Shown here: piece by piece, positions 7,598-16,440 of the stretch
How the letters are laid out: each line of letters begins with the position of its first letter
Position numbering within the stretch: position 1 is the stretch's first letter
Program-made: the position numbers and the translations under genes
Notes under the pieces: generated by a model
Told to the model about the DNA's origin: nothing
Seen by the model: only the letters and a program-made list of their open reading frames with translations
Database searches by the model: none
NCBI GenBank assembly: GCA_949293285.1
Contig: CASFCU010000004.1
Coordinates: 1 to 37,696 of the forward strand
DNA length: 37,696 nucleotides
Reading direction: 5' to 3'
From: an uncultured bacterium
Lineage (GTDB): Bacteria; Bacillota_I; Bacilli_A; RF39; UBA660

Positions 7598-10258
7598 ATG
7601 AATAATAAATGGCATAATATAGAAATAGAAGAAGTTTATAAGAGTACAAACAGTAAGGAAACAGGTTTGACTAGTAATGAAGCAAAAGAAAGAATACTAA
7701 AATACGGGAAAAATGTGTTACCCAAAGAAAAAAAGGATGGTTTAATAAAGATATTCTTTTCACAATTTGCAAGTCCAATTGTCATAGTGATGATTGTTGC
7801 TGGCGTTTTTTCACTTTTAGCTAAAGAATATATCGATGCGCTAGCAATAGCATTTATTATTCTAGTAGATGCTATATTCGGAACAGTTCAAGAATGGCAA
7901 GCTGGTAAAGAAGCAGAAAGCCTTCAAAATTTAATTAAGGTAAAAAGTAAGGTATTACGTGATGGAAAAGAAAAGGTAATAGACTCTGATGATTTAGTAG
8001 TAGGAGATATTGTGTTACTAGAAAGTGGAAATAAAATATCAGCAGATCTTAGAATCATATCTTCCTTGAATCTAACAATTGATGAATCGATACTAACAGG
8101 AGAGTCTATTGCTGCTGTTAAAAATAACAGTCTAATCGATCATGATTGTGGAATCTCCGATAGAACAAACATGGCATTTGGTGGAACGTCAGTCGTTACA
8201 GGAAGAGCTACTGGTATCGTAGTAGAAACCGGTGCAAATACGGAAATCGGAAAAATTTCCAGTAAAGTATTAGAAACCAAAAACGAAAAGTCACCACTAG
8301 TAATCAGAATGGAAAAACTAAGTAAACAAATTACCATCTTAGTAGTAATCATTGCAGCATTGTTAACGATTCTTATGCTTGTAAAAGGAGAACCAATTCA
8401 AGAAGTATTTATATCTGTTGTTGCCTTATCTGTCTCAGCCATGCCAGAAGGACTTCCTTTGGCACTTACTCTAGCCTTGACCATTGGTTCCCACAGAATG
8501 TCAAAAAAGAATGTTATTGTAAAAAAATTGAATTCAGTAGAAAGTCTTGGTAGCTGTACTGTTATTGCAAGTGATAAGACAGGAACTTTAACAGTAAACG
8601 AGCAAACAGCAAAAAAAATATTATTACCAGATGATTCTCTTTTTGAAATAGAAGGGACTGGATATAATGGTGATGGAAAAGTAATAGAAATTGATAATGC
8701 TAGAATAGAAGACGCAATAGAAATTGCCAAACTTGGTGTCATAAACAATGAAGCCACCTTAAAAAAGGAAAATGGCAAATGGAAGAGCTTTGGAGATTCT
8801 ATCGATATTGCCTTTCTAGCCTTAGGTGAAAAATTAAACTTGGGAAGTTACTATACGGAAATAAAAAACATTCCCTATGAGTCTGAAAAAAAATACTCGG
8901 CAGTGTTCTATGAAGAAGAAGGAAAAAAATATTGCACAGTAAAAGGTTCTGTAGAAAAGGTCTTATCTTTTTGTGATCATATGCTGATATCTTCTAAAAA
9001 AGAAAAATTAGATATTGCAAAAATTCAAAAGCAAAATGAAAGCTTAGCTAAAGATGGATATAGAGTAATTGCTCTAGCAAAATCTTCTGTATTAGAAGAA
9101 GTTCCTGATAGAGAAATTCTAGAGGATGCCGATATACCAAAATTATCATTTATAGGTTTAGTTGCCTTTATTGACCCAATTAGAAAAGAAACCATAAATT
9201 CTATTCAAGAATGTAAAAAAGCCGGTATAAAAGTACTCATGATTACGGGAGATCATCCATTAACAGCCTTTGCCATAGCAAAAGAATTAGGACTAAGTAA
9301 TTCTTTCGATGAAGTTGCAACAGGAAAAGAAATAGAAGACTACTTAGAAAAAGGAGAAAAGTCCTTTGATAAATTTGTTAAATCGAAAAAGGTATTTACA
9401 AGAGTTACTCCGATTCAAAAATTAGAAATAGTAAATTCTTATAAAAGGCAAGGAGAATTTATTGCTGTAACTGGAGATGGAGTAAATGATGCTCCGGCAA
9501 TCAAAGCAGCAAATATTGGGATTGCTATGGGAAGTGGAACTGATGTTGCCAAAGAAACGGGTACCATGATTATTATGGATGATAATTTTATGTCGATTGT
9601 AGCAGGAATAGAAGAAGGAAGAAACGCTTATAGTAATATAAGAAAAGTGGTTTATTTGTTGCTTTCTTGTGGATTATCAGAAGTATTATTTTTTACACTT
9701 TCAATCATCTTTAACTTAGAAGTACCTCTAGTAGCAGTACAATTATTATGGTTAAACATAGTAACAGATGGATTACAGGATATGGCCTTATCTTTCGAGA
9801 GAGAAGAAAAAGAAATTATGAATGAAAAGCCAAGAAGTCCAAAAGAATCTATCTTTGACAAGCTCATGTTACAACAAACTCTCATAGCAGGGCTTACCAT
9901 AGGGTTAATCGTATTTGGAGTATGGGTATATTTAATCAAGATTATTGATATGCCAATAGATACTGCTAGAGGATATATTATGATGCTTATGGTATTCATG
10001 CAGAATTTACATGCCCTTAATTGTCGTAGTGAAAAGATATCTGCATTTAAATTACCAATATCTAGAAACTGGTTTATTCTATTGAGCATTACTGGTGCCA
10101 TTGTATTACAAATTATCGTAATGGAAGTAGACATATTAAGTCACTTTTTAAAAACAAACAGTATGCCTGTTATCGATATCTTCTATGTATTTTTGGCAAG
10201 TGTTCCTATTCTTATTGTTATGGAATTGTTTAAAAAAATCAAATTTAGAAAGAGGTAA
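7598..10258 (+). CDS. P-type (P2) cation-transporting ATPase, calcium-type
   Basis: A membrane ATPase of about 886 aa that pumps cations using a phospho-aspartate intermediate. It shows the N-terminal cation-ATPase domain, actuator motif 'LTGES', M4 'AMPEGLPLALTLAL', phosphorylation site DKTGTLT with Asp about residue 326, hinge 'VTGDGVNDAPAIKAANIGIA', and M6 'LNIVTDGLQDMAL'. PEGL in M4 and the DG in M6 fit P2 ATPases, most likely Ca2+, but Mn2+, Na+ or other ions are possible. I chose ATG 7598 because GGAG sits six bases upstream and the protein then begins 'MNNKWHNIEIEEV', typical for the family; ATG 7586 is an alternative. Its stop codon overlaps the MscS start, implying coupling. Confidence 0.93.
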   Translation: MNNKWHNIEIEEVYKSTNSKETGLTSNEAKERILKYGKNVLPKEKKDGLIKIFFSQFASPIVIVMIVAGVFSLLAKEYIDALAIAFIILVDAIFGTVQEWQAGKEAESLQNLIKVKSKVLRDGKEKVIDSDDLVVGDIVLLESGNKISADLRIISSLNLTIDESILTGESIAAVKNNSLIDHDCGISDRTNMAFGGTSVVTGRATGIVVETGANTEIGKISSKVLETKNEKSPLVIRMEKLSKQITILVVIIAALLTILMLVKGEPIQEVFISVVALSVSAMPEGLPLALTLALTIGSHRMSKKNVIVKKLNSVESLGSCTVIASDKTGTLTVNEQTAKKILLPDDSLFEIEGTGYNGDGKVIEIDNARIEDAIEIAKLGVINNEATLKKENGKWKSFGDSIDIAFLALGEKLNLGSYYTEIKNIPYESEKKYSAVFYEEEGKKYCTVKGSVEKVLSFCDHMLISSKKEKLDIAKIQKQNESLAKDGYRVIALAKSSVLEEVPDREILEDADIPKLSFIGLVAFIDPIRKETINSIQECKKAGIKVLMITGDHPLTAFAIAKELGLSNSFDEVATGKEIEDYLEKGEKSFDKFVKSKKVFTRVTPIQKLEIVNSYKRQGEFIAVTGDGVNDAPAIKAANIGIAMGSGTDVAKETGTMIIMDDNFMSIVAGIEEGRNAYSNIRKVVYLLLSCGLSEVLFFTLSIIFNLEVPLVAVQLLWLNIVTDGLQDMALSFEREEKEIMNEKPRSPKESIFDKLMLQQTLIAGLTIGLIVFGVWVYLIKIIDMPIDTARGYIMMLMVFMQNLHALNCRSEKISAFKLPISRNWFILLSITGAIVLQIIVMEVDILSHFLKTNSMPVIDIFYVFLASVPILIVMELFKKIKFRKR

Positions 10259-11067
10259 TGATTTTGGAAAAAGCAGTAGAAAAAATATTAGAAGGACTAG
10301 TAGAATTAGGCTTCAGATTAATCGGTCTAATTTTAATCCTTATCATAGGTTTTAGAATTGTGAAATTCTTAATAAAAATATTAAATCGTTCTAAAGGTTT
10401 TAATAGATTAGAAAAAAGTGTTAGGACTTTTATTACCAGCTTTATTAGCATTGTATTAAAAATTTTAGTATTTATTACCGCCTTTGCTTACATTGGCATA
10501 CCGATGACTTCCATGCTTACAGTATTTGGAAGTGTAACACTTGCTATAGGGTTAGCAGTACAAGGTGGTCTTACCAACATGGTAGGTGGACTTTTATTAC
10601 TTATTTTTAAACCTTTTAAAATAGGAGATTATATAGAGACACATACTGATAGTGGTACAGTAGATGAGATGACAATCTTCTATACAATCTTAAAAACGGA
10701 AGATAATAAAAAAATAGTAATACCAAACGGGCCTTTATCTAATGAAACGATTATCAATTATTCTTCACAAACAAAAAGAAGACTCGATTTGGATTTTTCC
10801 GTAAGCTATGACAGTGATATCGAAAAAGTAAAACAAGTTTTATTAGATACTCTAAAAAATGAGGATTTGGTCTTGAAAGAGGATGAAATCTTTGCCAGAC
10901 TTTCTAATCATGGAGAACACGCTTTAATATTTACCACTAGGGTATGGGTGAAAACCGATGATTATGGAGACTTAAAATATAACCTAGAAGAAAACATAAA
11001 AAAAGCCTTTGATAAAAACGGGATAAAAATACCTTATCCACAAATGGATATTCATTTAGAAAAATAA
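10258..11067 (+). CDS. mscS: Small-conductance mechanosensitive channel, MscS family
   Basis: A 269-aa membrane protein with three predicted transmembrane helices in the first ~125 residues. The pore helix region is rich in Gly/Ala ('GSVTLAIGLAVQGGLTNMVGG'-type pattern near 98-118), followed by 'FKIGDYIE' and a soluble beta/alpha-beta domain ending 'IPYPQMDIHLEK', typical of short MscS proteins. The family opens under membrane tension to release solutes after osmotic downshift. ATG 10258 overlaps the upstream stop as TAATG, so it is probably co-translated with the cation ATPase. A strong terminator follows at 11080. Confidence 0.92.
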   Translation: MILEKAVEKILEGLVELGFRLIGLILILIIGFRIVKFLIKILNRSKGFNRLEKSVRTFITSFISIVLKILVFITAFAYIGIPMTSMLTVFGSVTLAIGLAVQGGLTNMVGGLLLLIFKPFKIGDYIETHTDSGTVDEMTIFYTILKTEDNKKIVIPNGPLSNETIINYSSQTKRRLDLDFSVSYDSDIEKVKQVLLDTLKNEDLVLKEDEIFARLSNHGEHALIFTTRVWVKTDDYGDLKYNLEENIKKAFDKNGIKIPYPQMDIHLEK

Positions 11068-11079
11068 TTTTAAAGAATA

Positions 11080-11112
11080 AAAACACTAGACTTCGTCTTA
11101 AGTGTTTTTTTT
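11080..11112 (+). terminator. Intrinsic terminator after mscS
   Basis: AAAACACT (11080-11087) pairs with AGTGTTTT (11101-11108). An inner AGAC/GTCT stem and small loop lie between, and eight T follow the AGTG. Confidence 0.8.
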
Positions 11113-11468
11113 CAAAAGGTATCAAAAAAGTAAAAAATATCACTGCCAAAAAGATGTAAAAAAAGGTACTGCTTTACACCTAAAAAATCTTTTTAACTAT
11201 AAATAAACTTTCTATAAAAACTGTTGAAAAATAAATGAAAAAAATGGAAAAATTAAAAAAAGTAAAAATAGGGAAAATGAAAAAATATGAAAAAAAATAA
11301 AATCGAAAAACCTAAAAACTCTTGAAAAACAAAGGGAAAAGGGCTTTTTTATAAAAAATAAAAAATCAAAAAAGTAAAAAAAATCACTTTACACTTTTAT
11401 AAAAAAATTAATTTTTTGATTTTTTTCTTATTTTATAAGGGTTGAGAAAAATTGGCAAAAAAATGGCA
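11113..11468. other. Extremely A-rich intergenic region upstream of nrdD
   Basis: About 350 bases with almost no coding potential and many oligo-A tracts on the plus strand. It contains a 24-base direct repeat with one mismatch (11121-11144 and 11365-11388, 244 bases apart). Each copy is followed by TTTACAC, at 11173-11179 and 11388-11394. I see no RNA gene. I looked for a palindromic NrdR box and did not find a convincing one. A regulatory or DNA-bending role is only a guess. Confidence 0.5.
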
Positions 11469-11497
11469 TTGACTTATCTATTTTTTATGACTAAAAT
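11469..11497 (+). promoter_or_regulatory. Sigma-A-type promoter of the nrdD operon
   Basis: TTGACT (11469-11474), 17 bp, TAAAAT (11492-11497). Transcription would start near 11504, upstream of ATG 11535. This rules out the more upstream in-frame start at 11442. Confidence 0.7.
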
Positions 11498-11534
11498 TAA
11501 CTTAGAAAGCAACCAGAAGAAAGAGAGAGGTATT

Positions 11535-13850
11535 ATGGAAAAAGAAGATTTTTTTGAAACTCTAAAAGTGGTAAAAAGAAATGGGAAAAAAGTAGATTTT
11601 GATGGAGCTAAAATAGCTCTTGCTATAAAAAAGGGATTTGATAACATTGTAATACCCGATGATATAGAAGTAGAAACAGGTAAAAATTATACGGAAAAGG
11701 ACATGCAAAAAGTTTATCAATCTGTAATATCAAGAATAGAAAAAGATTATAAAGAGGAAGAAAAAATAAAAATTGAAGAAATTCAAGATATGATAGAAGA
11801 CGAACTAAAAAAGAAAGGATATCTTGACGTATATCATTCTTTTAAAGATTATCGTGAAAGAAGAACACAATCTAGAGAAATGTTCTTCGATGATAAGAAA
11901 AAGCATAAATTTTTAAAAACTCTGGAAGGGTTAGGTCTAAAAAGTGCTCATGAAGAAGATACGAAAAGAGAAAATGCCAATGTAGATGGAGATACTGCCA
12001 TGGGGACAATGCTTCAATATGGTTCGACAGTATCCAAAGAGTTTGCTAAATCTTATCTGATGAAAAAGAAATTTTCCGATGCTCATGATGATGGGGACAT
12101 TCATATTCATGATTTGGATTTCATGCCGATGGGAACGACGACTTGTATGCAAATAGATCTAGGAAAATTATTTAAAAATGGTTTTTCTACCGGGCATGGA
12201 CATCTAAGATCTCCAAAAGACATCATGAGTTACTCGGCACTAGCAGCAATAGCCATTCAATCTAATCAAAATGATCAACATGGAGGGCAAAGCATTCCAG
12301 CATTTGATTATTACCTAGCACCAGGAGTATTACAAACTTTTAAAAAACAATTAAAACAGACAATATCAGATTTACTAGATTATTCCGGGTTTGATACTTA
12401 TATCAATATGAATACCATAGTAAAAGAAATTGATAAAATAGATACCATTGGAATAGACTCTAGTTATTTTGAAAAATATATCAAAGAAAATGAAATGTTA
12501 AAAAGACTATTTAGTATATCCATTGACAAATCGTACAAAAAAACAAATAGAATTACCTATCAAGCAATGGAAGCTTTTGTTCACAACTTAAATACAATGC
12601 ATTCAAGAGCAGGAGCACAGGTTCCTTTCTCATCCATTAATTTTGGAACAGATACGACAAAAGAAGGAAGAATGGTAATAGAAAATTATTTATTAGCAGT
12701 AGAAGCTGGATTAGGACATTCTGAAACTCCAATATTTCCAATATCTATATTCAAGGTAAAAGAAGGAGTTAATTACAACAAAGAAGATCCTAATTACGAC
12801 TTGTTTAAATTAGCATGCAGAGTATCTGCAAAAAGATTGTTTCCTAACTTTTCATTTATAGATTCACCATTTAACTTACAATATTATAAAGAAGGTGATT
12901 ATAATACAGAAGTAGGATATATGGGATGTAGAACTAGGGTTATGGGAAACCATGTGGATCCTGATAAGTCAGTTACGCCAGGAAGAGGAAACTTGTCATT
13001 TACATCGATCAATTTACCTAGGCTTGGAATCAAACATGGAATTGCAACAAAACAAAGAGAAAAAGCAGACATGGAAGGATTTTATCAAGAATTAGGGGAA
13101 TTGGTTGAACTAATAAAAGATCAATTATTAGAAAGATTTGAAATACAATGTAACAAAAGAGTATACAATTTTCCATTCTTATTAGGACAAGGAGTATGGA
13201 TGGATTCAGAAAAACTAAAACCAACAGATAGATTAAGAAAAGTATTAAAACATGGAACATTGAGTATTGGATTTATTGGCCTTGCAGAATGTTTAAAAGC
13301 ATTAATTGGGGAACACCATGGAGAAAGTGAAAAAGCACAACAATTAGGTCTCGAAATCATCGGATTTATCCGTAGAAAATGTGATGAATACAGTGAAAAG
13401 TACAATTTGAATTTTACATGTCTTGCAACACCAGCAGAGGGATTGTCAGGAAGATTTACAGCAATGGATAAGGCTATTTATGGAAAAATTAAAGGGGTAA
13501 CGGATAGAAATTATTATACGAATTCGTTTCATATCCCAGTATATTTCCCAATAACAATCAAAAAGAAAATCACCTTAGAGGCTCCATATCATGCTTTAAC
13601 GAATGCGGGGCACATTTCCTACATAGAATTGGATGGAGATACATCTGAAAATGTAGAAGCATTTGAAAAAGTAGTAAGAATCATGAAAGAAGCAGGTATT
13701 GGCTATGGTGCAATCAATCATCCTGTTGATAGAGATCCAGTATGTGGATATGTAGGAATTATAAAAGATGTTTGCCCAAAATGTGGTCGACGTGAGGGAG
13801 AAGCAGTAAGTTTAGAAAAAATCACATCATTGCAATGTGATTGTAGATAG
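11535..13850 (+). CDS. nrdD: Anaerobic ribonucleoside-triphosphate reductase, large part lacking the glycyl-radical segment
   Basis: A 771-aa class III ribonucleotide reductase, which reduces NTPs to dNTPs in the absence of oxygen. An ATP-cone regulatory domain starts near residue 8 ('VVKRNGKKVDFDGAKIALAI'). The catalytic barrel follows, with 'HIHDLDFMPMGTTTC', 'INFGTDTT' and 'GYMGCRTRV', whose cysteine (about 464) is a candidate active-site residue. The end carries the zinc-site cysteines C737, C747-x2-C750, C768 and C770. Ordinary NrdD continues into an 'RVCGYL' glycyl-radical motif; here the protein stops at TAG right after the last cysteine, and the motif is in the next small gene. ATG 11535 is chosen for its GAGAGG site and because the promoter lies just upstream. 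It forms an operon with the radical protein and nrdG. Confidence 0.95.
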   Translation: MEKEDFFETLKVVKRNGKKVDFDGAKIALAIKKGFDNIVIPDDIEVETGKNYTEKDMQKVYQSVISRIEKDYKEEEKIKIEEIQDMIEDELKKKGYLDVYHSFKDYRERRTQSREMFFDDKKKHKFLKTLEGLGLKSAHEEDTKRENANVDGDTAMGTMLQYGSTVSKEFAKSYLMKKKFSDAHDDGDIHIHDLDFMPMGTTTCMQIDLGKLFKNGFSTGHGHLRSPKDIMSYSALAAIAIQSNQNDQHGGQSIPAFDYYLAPGVLQTFKKQLKQTISDLLDYSGFDTYINMNTIVKEIDKIDTIGIDSSYFEKYIKENEMLKRLFSISIDKSYKKTNRITYQAMEAFVHNLNTMHSRAGAQVPFSSINFGTDTTKEGRMVIENYLLAVEAGLGHSETPIFPISIFKVKEGVNYNKEDPNYDLFKLACRVSAKRLFPNFSFIDSPFNLQYYKEGDYNTEVGYMGCRTRVMGNHVDPDKSVTPGRGNLSFTSINLPRLGIKHGIATKQREKADMEGFYQELGELVELIKDQLLERFEIQCNKRVYNFPFLLGQGVWMDSEKLKPTDRLRKVLKHGTLSIGFIGLAECLKALIGEHHGESEKAQQLGLEIIGFIRRKCDEYSEKYNLNFTCLATPAEGLSGRFTAMDKAIYGKIKGVTDRNYYTNSFHIPVYFPITIKKKITLEAPYHALTNAGHISYIELDGDTSENVEAFEKVVRIMKEAGIGYGAINHPVDRDPVCGYVGIIKDVCPKCGRREGEAVSLEKITSLQCDCR

Positions 13851-13871
13851 AAAGAAAAGAGGTAAGTGAGT

Positions 13872-14042
13872 ATGAAAAAAGAATTTGAATTTGAAGTAAC
13901 ACCAAAAGAAAAAAAGACTACAGGAGAAGGAGTTGGATTTGAAAGAATCAGAAGAATAACCGGATATCTTGTAGGAACAGTGGACAGATTCAACAATGGT
14001 AAACGTGCAGAAGAACATGATCGAGTAAAACATTCATTTTAA
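13872..14042 (+). CDS. Stand-alone glycyl-radical domain of anaerobic NTP reductase
   Basis: A 56-aa protein whose second half reads 'RIRRITGYLVGTVDRFNNGK' and ends 'RVKHSF'. This corresponds to the extreme C-terminus of ordinary NrdD, where 'RVCGYL' holds the glycine that NrdG converts to a radical; here that would be Gly31. It lies 21 bp after nrdD and 3 bp before nrdG, with its own site (GAGGTAAGTGAG) before the ATG. It is in the same frame as nrdD, but two stops (TAG 13848, TAA 13860) separate them, so it is not a single frameshift or nonsense product. The first ~20 residues ('EFEFEVTPKEKK') may dock on NrdD; that is inference. The match to the radical segment is strong. Confidence 0.88.
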   Translation: MKKEFEFEVTPKEKKTTGEGVGFERIRRITGYLVGTVDRFNNGKRAEEHDRVKHSF

Positions 14043-14045
14043 ATT

Positions 14046-14591
14046 ATGTTTATCAGATTAGCAAGTAAACTCGAAAGAGGAAGTATAGTGGATGGCAAAG
14101 GCATTAGGGCAGTAATATGGACACAAGGATGTCCTCATCATTGTCCTATGTGCCATAATCCTGAAACCCATGACTATAATGGTGGATTTTTAAAAGATGT
14201 AGAAGAATTAAAAAAAGAAATAAATTCTTTAGACAGTGAAGAAGGTGTTACACTATCTGGGGGAGATCCATTTGAGCAAGTAGAAGCTTGCTTAGAAATT
14301 GCCAAATATTGTCATAGTATTCAACTGAATGTCTGGTGCTATACTGGATATACCTACGAGCAATTACTAAAAAAAAGTGAAGAGAAAAAAGAAATAATGG
14401 ATTTTTTGAAGGAAATCGATGTTTTAGTAGATGGTAAGTTTATATACAAACTGAAAAGTCTAGAAGCCAAGTTTAGAGGCTCAAAAAATCAAAGACTAAT
14501 TGATGTCCAAAAGAGTTTAAATGAAAATAAGGTAGTGATACTTCAATTAGATGAAAAACCAAAAAGTAAGAAGGAAAAAATTTATATATAA
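14046..14591 (+). CDS. nrdG: Anaerobic ribonucleotide reductase activating enzyme (radical SAM)
   Basis: A 181-aa radical S-adenosylmethionine enzyme that generates the glycyl radical on NrdD. The [4Fe-4S] motif is C29-x3-C33-x2-C36 in 'GCPHHCPMCHNPETHD'. 'VTLSGGDPFEQ' is the SAM-binding GGxP-type motif, and 'VWCYTGYTYEQL' and 'DVLVDGKF' are typical for NrdG. Length is usual. It starts three bases after the small glycyl-radical gene, presumably its direct substrate, so the three genes form one functional operon, closed by a terminator at 14603. Confidence 0.95.
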   Translation: MFIRLASKLERGSIVDGKGIRAVIWTQGCPHHCPMCHNPETHDYNGGFLKDVEELKKEINSLDSEEGVTLSGGDPFEQVEACLEIAKYCHSIQLNVWCYTGYTYEQLLKKSEEKKEIMDFLKEIDVLVDGKFIYKLKSLEAKFRGSKNQRLIDVQKSLNENKVVILQLDEKPKSKKEKIYI

Positions 14592-14602
14592 AGGGTAAAA
14601 AT

Positions 14603-14625
14603 AATAGTAAATCTACTATTTTTTT
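14603..14625 (+). terminator. Intrinsic terminator after nrdG
   Basis: AATAGTA (14603-14609), loop AATC, TACTATT (14614-14620), followed by T residues to 14625. It separates the nrd operon from T7SS locus B. Confidence 0.75.
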
Positions 14626-14669
14626 GATATCATAATAGTGATTAGTCTAGTTTTTAGTGAGGTAATAAT

Positions 14670-15761
14670 ATGAAATATGACTATACAAGAATTGATATTA
14701 CAGCAGTAGAGGAAATATTGCACCAATGGAATGCTGCACTTGCTAGTTTCGAAGGAAATGAATTAAAACTTAAGAATACATCCTTATTTTCGGCAATTGT
14801 TAGTGCTGGGTTAGATAATGGTTTTGTGAATTCCTATGAAAGTAATAATCAAAACTTAAAATCTGCCTTAACAAATTCATCTACAGCCATTTCAAATTCG
14901 TTGAAAAATATGGAATCATTGGACCAAGATGTTCAAAATGATATAGAAATTTTAGCACAAGAAAATTGGAGAAAAAAGGGAAATGGCACTTCGACAACAC
15001 AAGCGGAAAATAAGTATTTGAAAGAAGCACCAACAATGACTGAATTAATAAATAATTCCAAAGAACAACTGGCACAGTACGCAAATATGAGCATGAGCGA
15101 TTTGCATCATGTAGCAGAAGAATTAAACAATTTAGCAGAAATGAACAATACGACATTAGATGAAATACTACGAAACGAATCATATACCGAAAAAATTCAT
15201 CAAACCCTTTTAGCTAGTCCTCATATTAGTGATAATTTAAAAAGCTTAATTCAAATAGGTAATATCAATATAAGTCAAAAATTATTAGCAGATATCTTCA
15301 ATGGAAAGAATCCAGAAATAATAGGGCTAAATGATAATATCAAAAATACGTTGAAAACATATTTAAATACAATAGCCAATAATAACAATATAACTTTGAA
15401 TCAATTATTAACAGATGTAACCTACGATTCATTATTAAAAAGCTCTCTTGCTAATTTTAATGGATTACCAGCCTATCTTAGTTCTATAGATGATGATAAC
15501 GTAATCAATACATTGCTAAATATTTATGATGGGAATAATATTGGTAACATGAATCAAGAACAAACAACAATCATTAGAGATTTTCTAGACGTATCAGCAC
15601 AGTCCAATTCTTCTGATGTAGAAAGTTTCCTTTTGGATAGTACAAACATCAAAGAAGAAATGAATAGATTGGGAAAATCATCTGTATTTATCAATACATT
15701 AACAAAATTTAGTAATGAAACTTCGAGTTCTATACTAAATGCATGGAAGCTTACTGAATAA
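14670..15761 (+). CDS. T7SS-associated helical-repeat protein, locus B
   Basis: A 363-aa protein, complete. The N-terminal ~100 residues form a predicted helical domain ('VNSYESNNQNLKSALTNSST') resembling an ESX-type helical bundle. A short polar linker follows, then from about residue 150 two full repeats and a partial third of the same ~75-residue helical unit seen at 2-1219: 'NTTLDEILRNESYTEKI', 'NNITLNQLLTDVTYDSL', 'NIYDGNNIGNMNQEQ'. There is no signal peptide or membrane segment. The start follows GAGG. The WXG100 gene begins nine bases after the stop, so co-transcription is likely. I do not recognise the family. A role as secreted partner or adaptor of the locus is inference from conserved gene order in the two loci. 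Confidence 0.85.
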   Translation: MKYDYTRIDITAVEEILHQWNAALASFEGNELKLKNTSLFSAIVSAGLDNGFVNSYESNNQNLKSALTNSSTAISNSLKNMESLDQDVQNDIEILAQENWRKKGNGTSTTQAENKYLKEAPTMTELINNSKEQLAQYANMSMSDLHHVAEELNNLAEMNNTTLDEILRNESYTEKIHQTLLASPHISDNLKSLIQIGNINISQKLLADIFNGKNPEIIGLNDNIKNTLKTYLNTIANNNNITLNQLLTDVTYDSLLKSSLANFNGLPAYLSSIDDDNVINTLLNIYDGNNIGNMNQEQTTIIRDFLDVSAQSNSSDVESFLLDSTNIKEEMNRLGKSSVFINTLTKFSNETSSSILNAWKLTE

Positions 15762-15770
15762 GGAGGACCT

Positions 15771-16121
15771 ATGGGACATAAAATAGACGCAAACTGGAAC
15801 AAATTAAATAACTTAGCCCAAAAAACCACTATTAACATAGACCAGTTAGAAACCATTAGGAAAAAAATGCAAGAGATCACTTTATCTCTTCACGAATGCT
15901 GGCAAGGAACAGATAGCAATCATTTTATAACTAATATGAGTGCATATTTAGAGGAGTTGAAAAAAGATACACAGTATTTAATAAAGTGGGCACAATTATT
16001 TCAAAAAAGTTCTTCAAGATATCACGGAGGAGTTGAAGATGGACTTTCAAAGGTAAGGCAAGTAGAAGAGATAATAAACCATCAAAATCCAGAGTTCGAG
16101 GTGACTGTCAATGAACAATAG
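15771..16121 (+). CDS. WXG100-family protein (locus B, first)
   Basis: A 116-aa helical-hairpin protein with W44-Q-G in 'HECWQGTDSNHF', similar in pattern to the first WXG100 protein of locus A. The C-terminus is longer than usual (about 15 extra residues after helix 2) and has no YxxxD. AGGAGG lies just before ATG 15771. Its last 11 bases overlap the start of the next gene, a sign of tight coupling between two partners. The family call rests on size, the WxG turn and helix pattern. Confidence 0.85.
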   Translation: MGHKIDANWNKLNNLAQKTTINIDQLETIRKKMQEITLSLHECWQGTDSNHFITNMSAYLEELKKDTQYLIKWAQLFQKSSSRYHGGVEDGLSKVRQVEEIINHQNPEFEVTVNEQ

Positions 16122-16428
16122 TAATATTTATATTGAAGTAGAATTATTACAAACGAAGATAGACCAATTAAGAGTGGAAAAAGAAAAAATGGGACAAGTT
16201 TTTTCCAACATAGAAGATAATATAAAGGAAATGACAGAATATTGGAAGGGAAATAGTGGAGAAAAAGCCTATAATATATTGAGTGAGTATAGTAAAGACT
16301 TTACAGATATCTTAGAACAATTAGAAAAGAGAATTGAGTTCATTGAAAATGTTTTGGCAGCATATAAACAAATGGATAACTTAATTAAGAAGAAGATGGA
16401 AGAAAATGTTAATATAGAAGCATTTTAG
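16111..16428 (+). CDS. WXG100-family protein with YxxxD export-type motif (locus B, second)
   Basis: A 105-aa helical hairpin with W45-K-G in 'TEYWKGNSGEKA' and, after helix 2, Y85-K-Q-M-D89, a YxxxD/E type VII export-type signal. ATG 16111 lies inside the end of the preceding gene, with GAGGTGA eight bases upstream. It has the same position and motif division as the second WXG100 gene of locus A, which argues that the two genes act as a heterodimer and that the export tail is on this subunit. The large substrate starts 12 bp downstream. Confidence 0.85.
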   Translation: MNNSNIYIEVELLQTKIDQLRVEKEKMGQVFSNIEDNIKEMTEYWKGNSGEKAYNILSEYSKDFTDILEQLEKRIEFIENVLAAYKQMDNLIKKKMEENVNIEAF

Positions 16429-16440
16429 CAGGTGATAAAA

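Noticed and set aside
11113-11440. NrdR boxes upstream of nrdD
   Set aside because: No pair of palindromic ACACwATAT-type boxes could be seen.
11442-11534. Longer NrdD start with 31 extra N-terminal residues
   Set aside because: A TTGACT-17-TAAAAT promoter lies inside this stretch and ATG 11535 has the proper ribosome binding site and family-like N-terminus.
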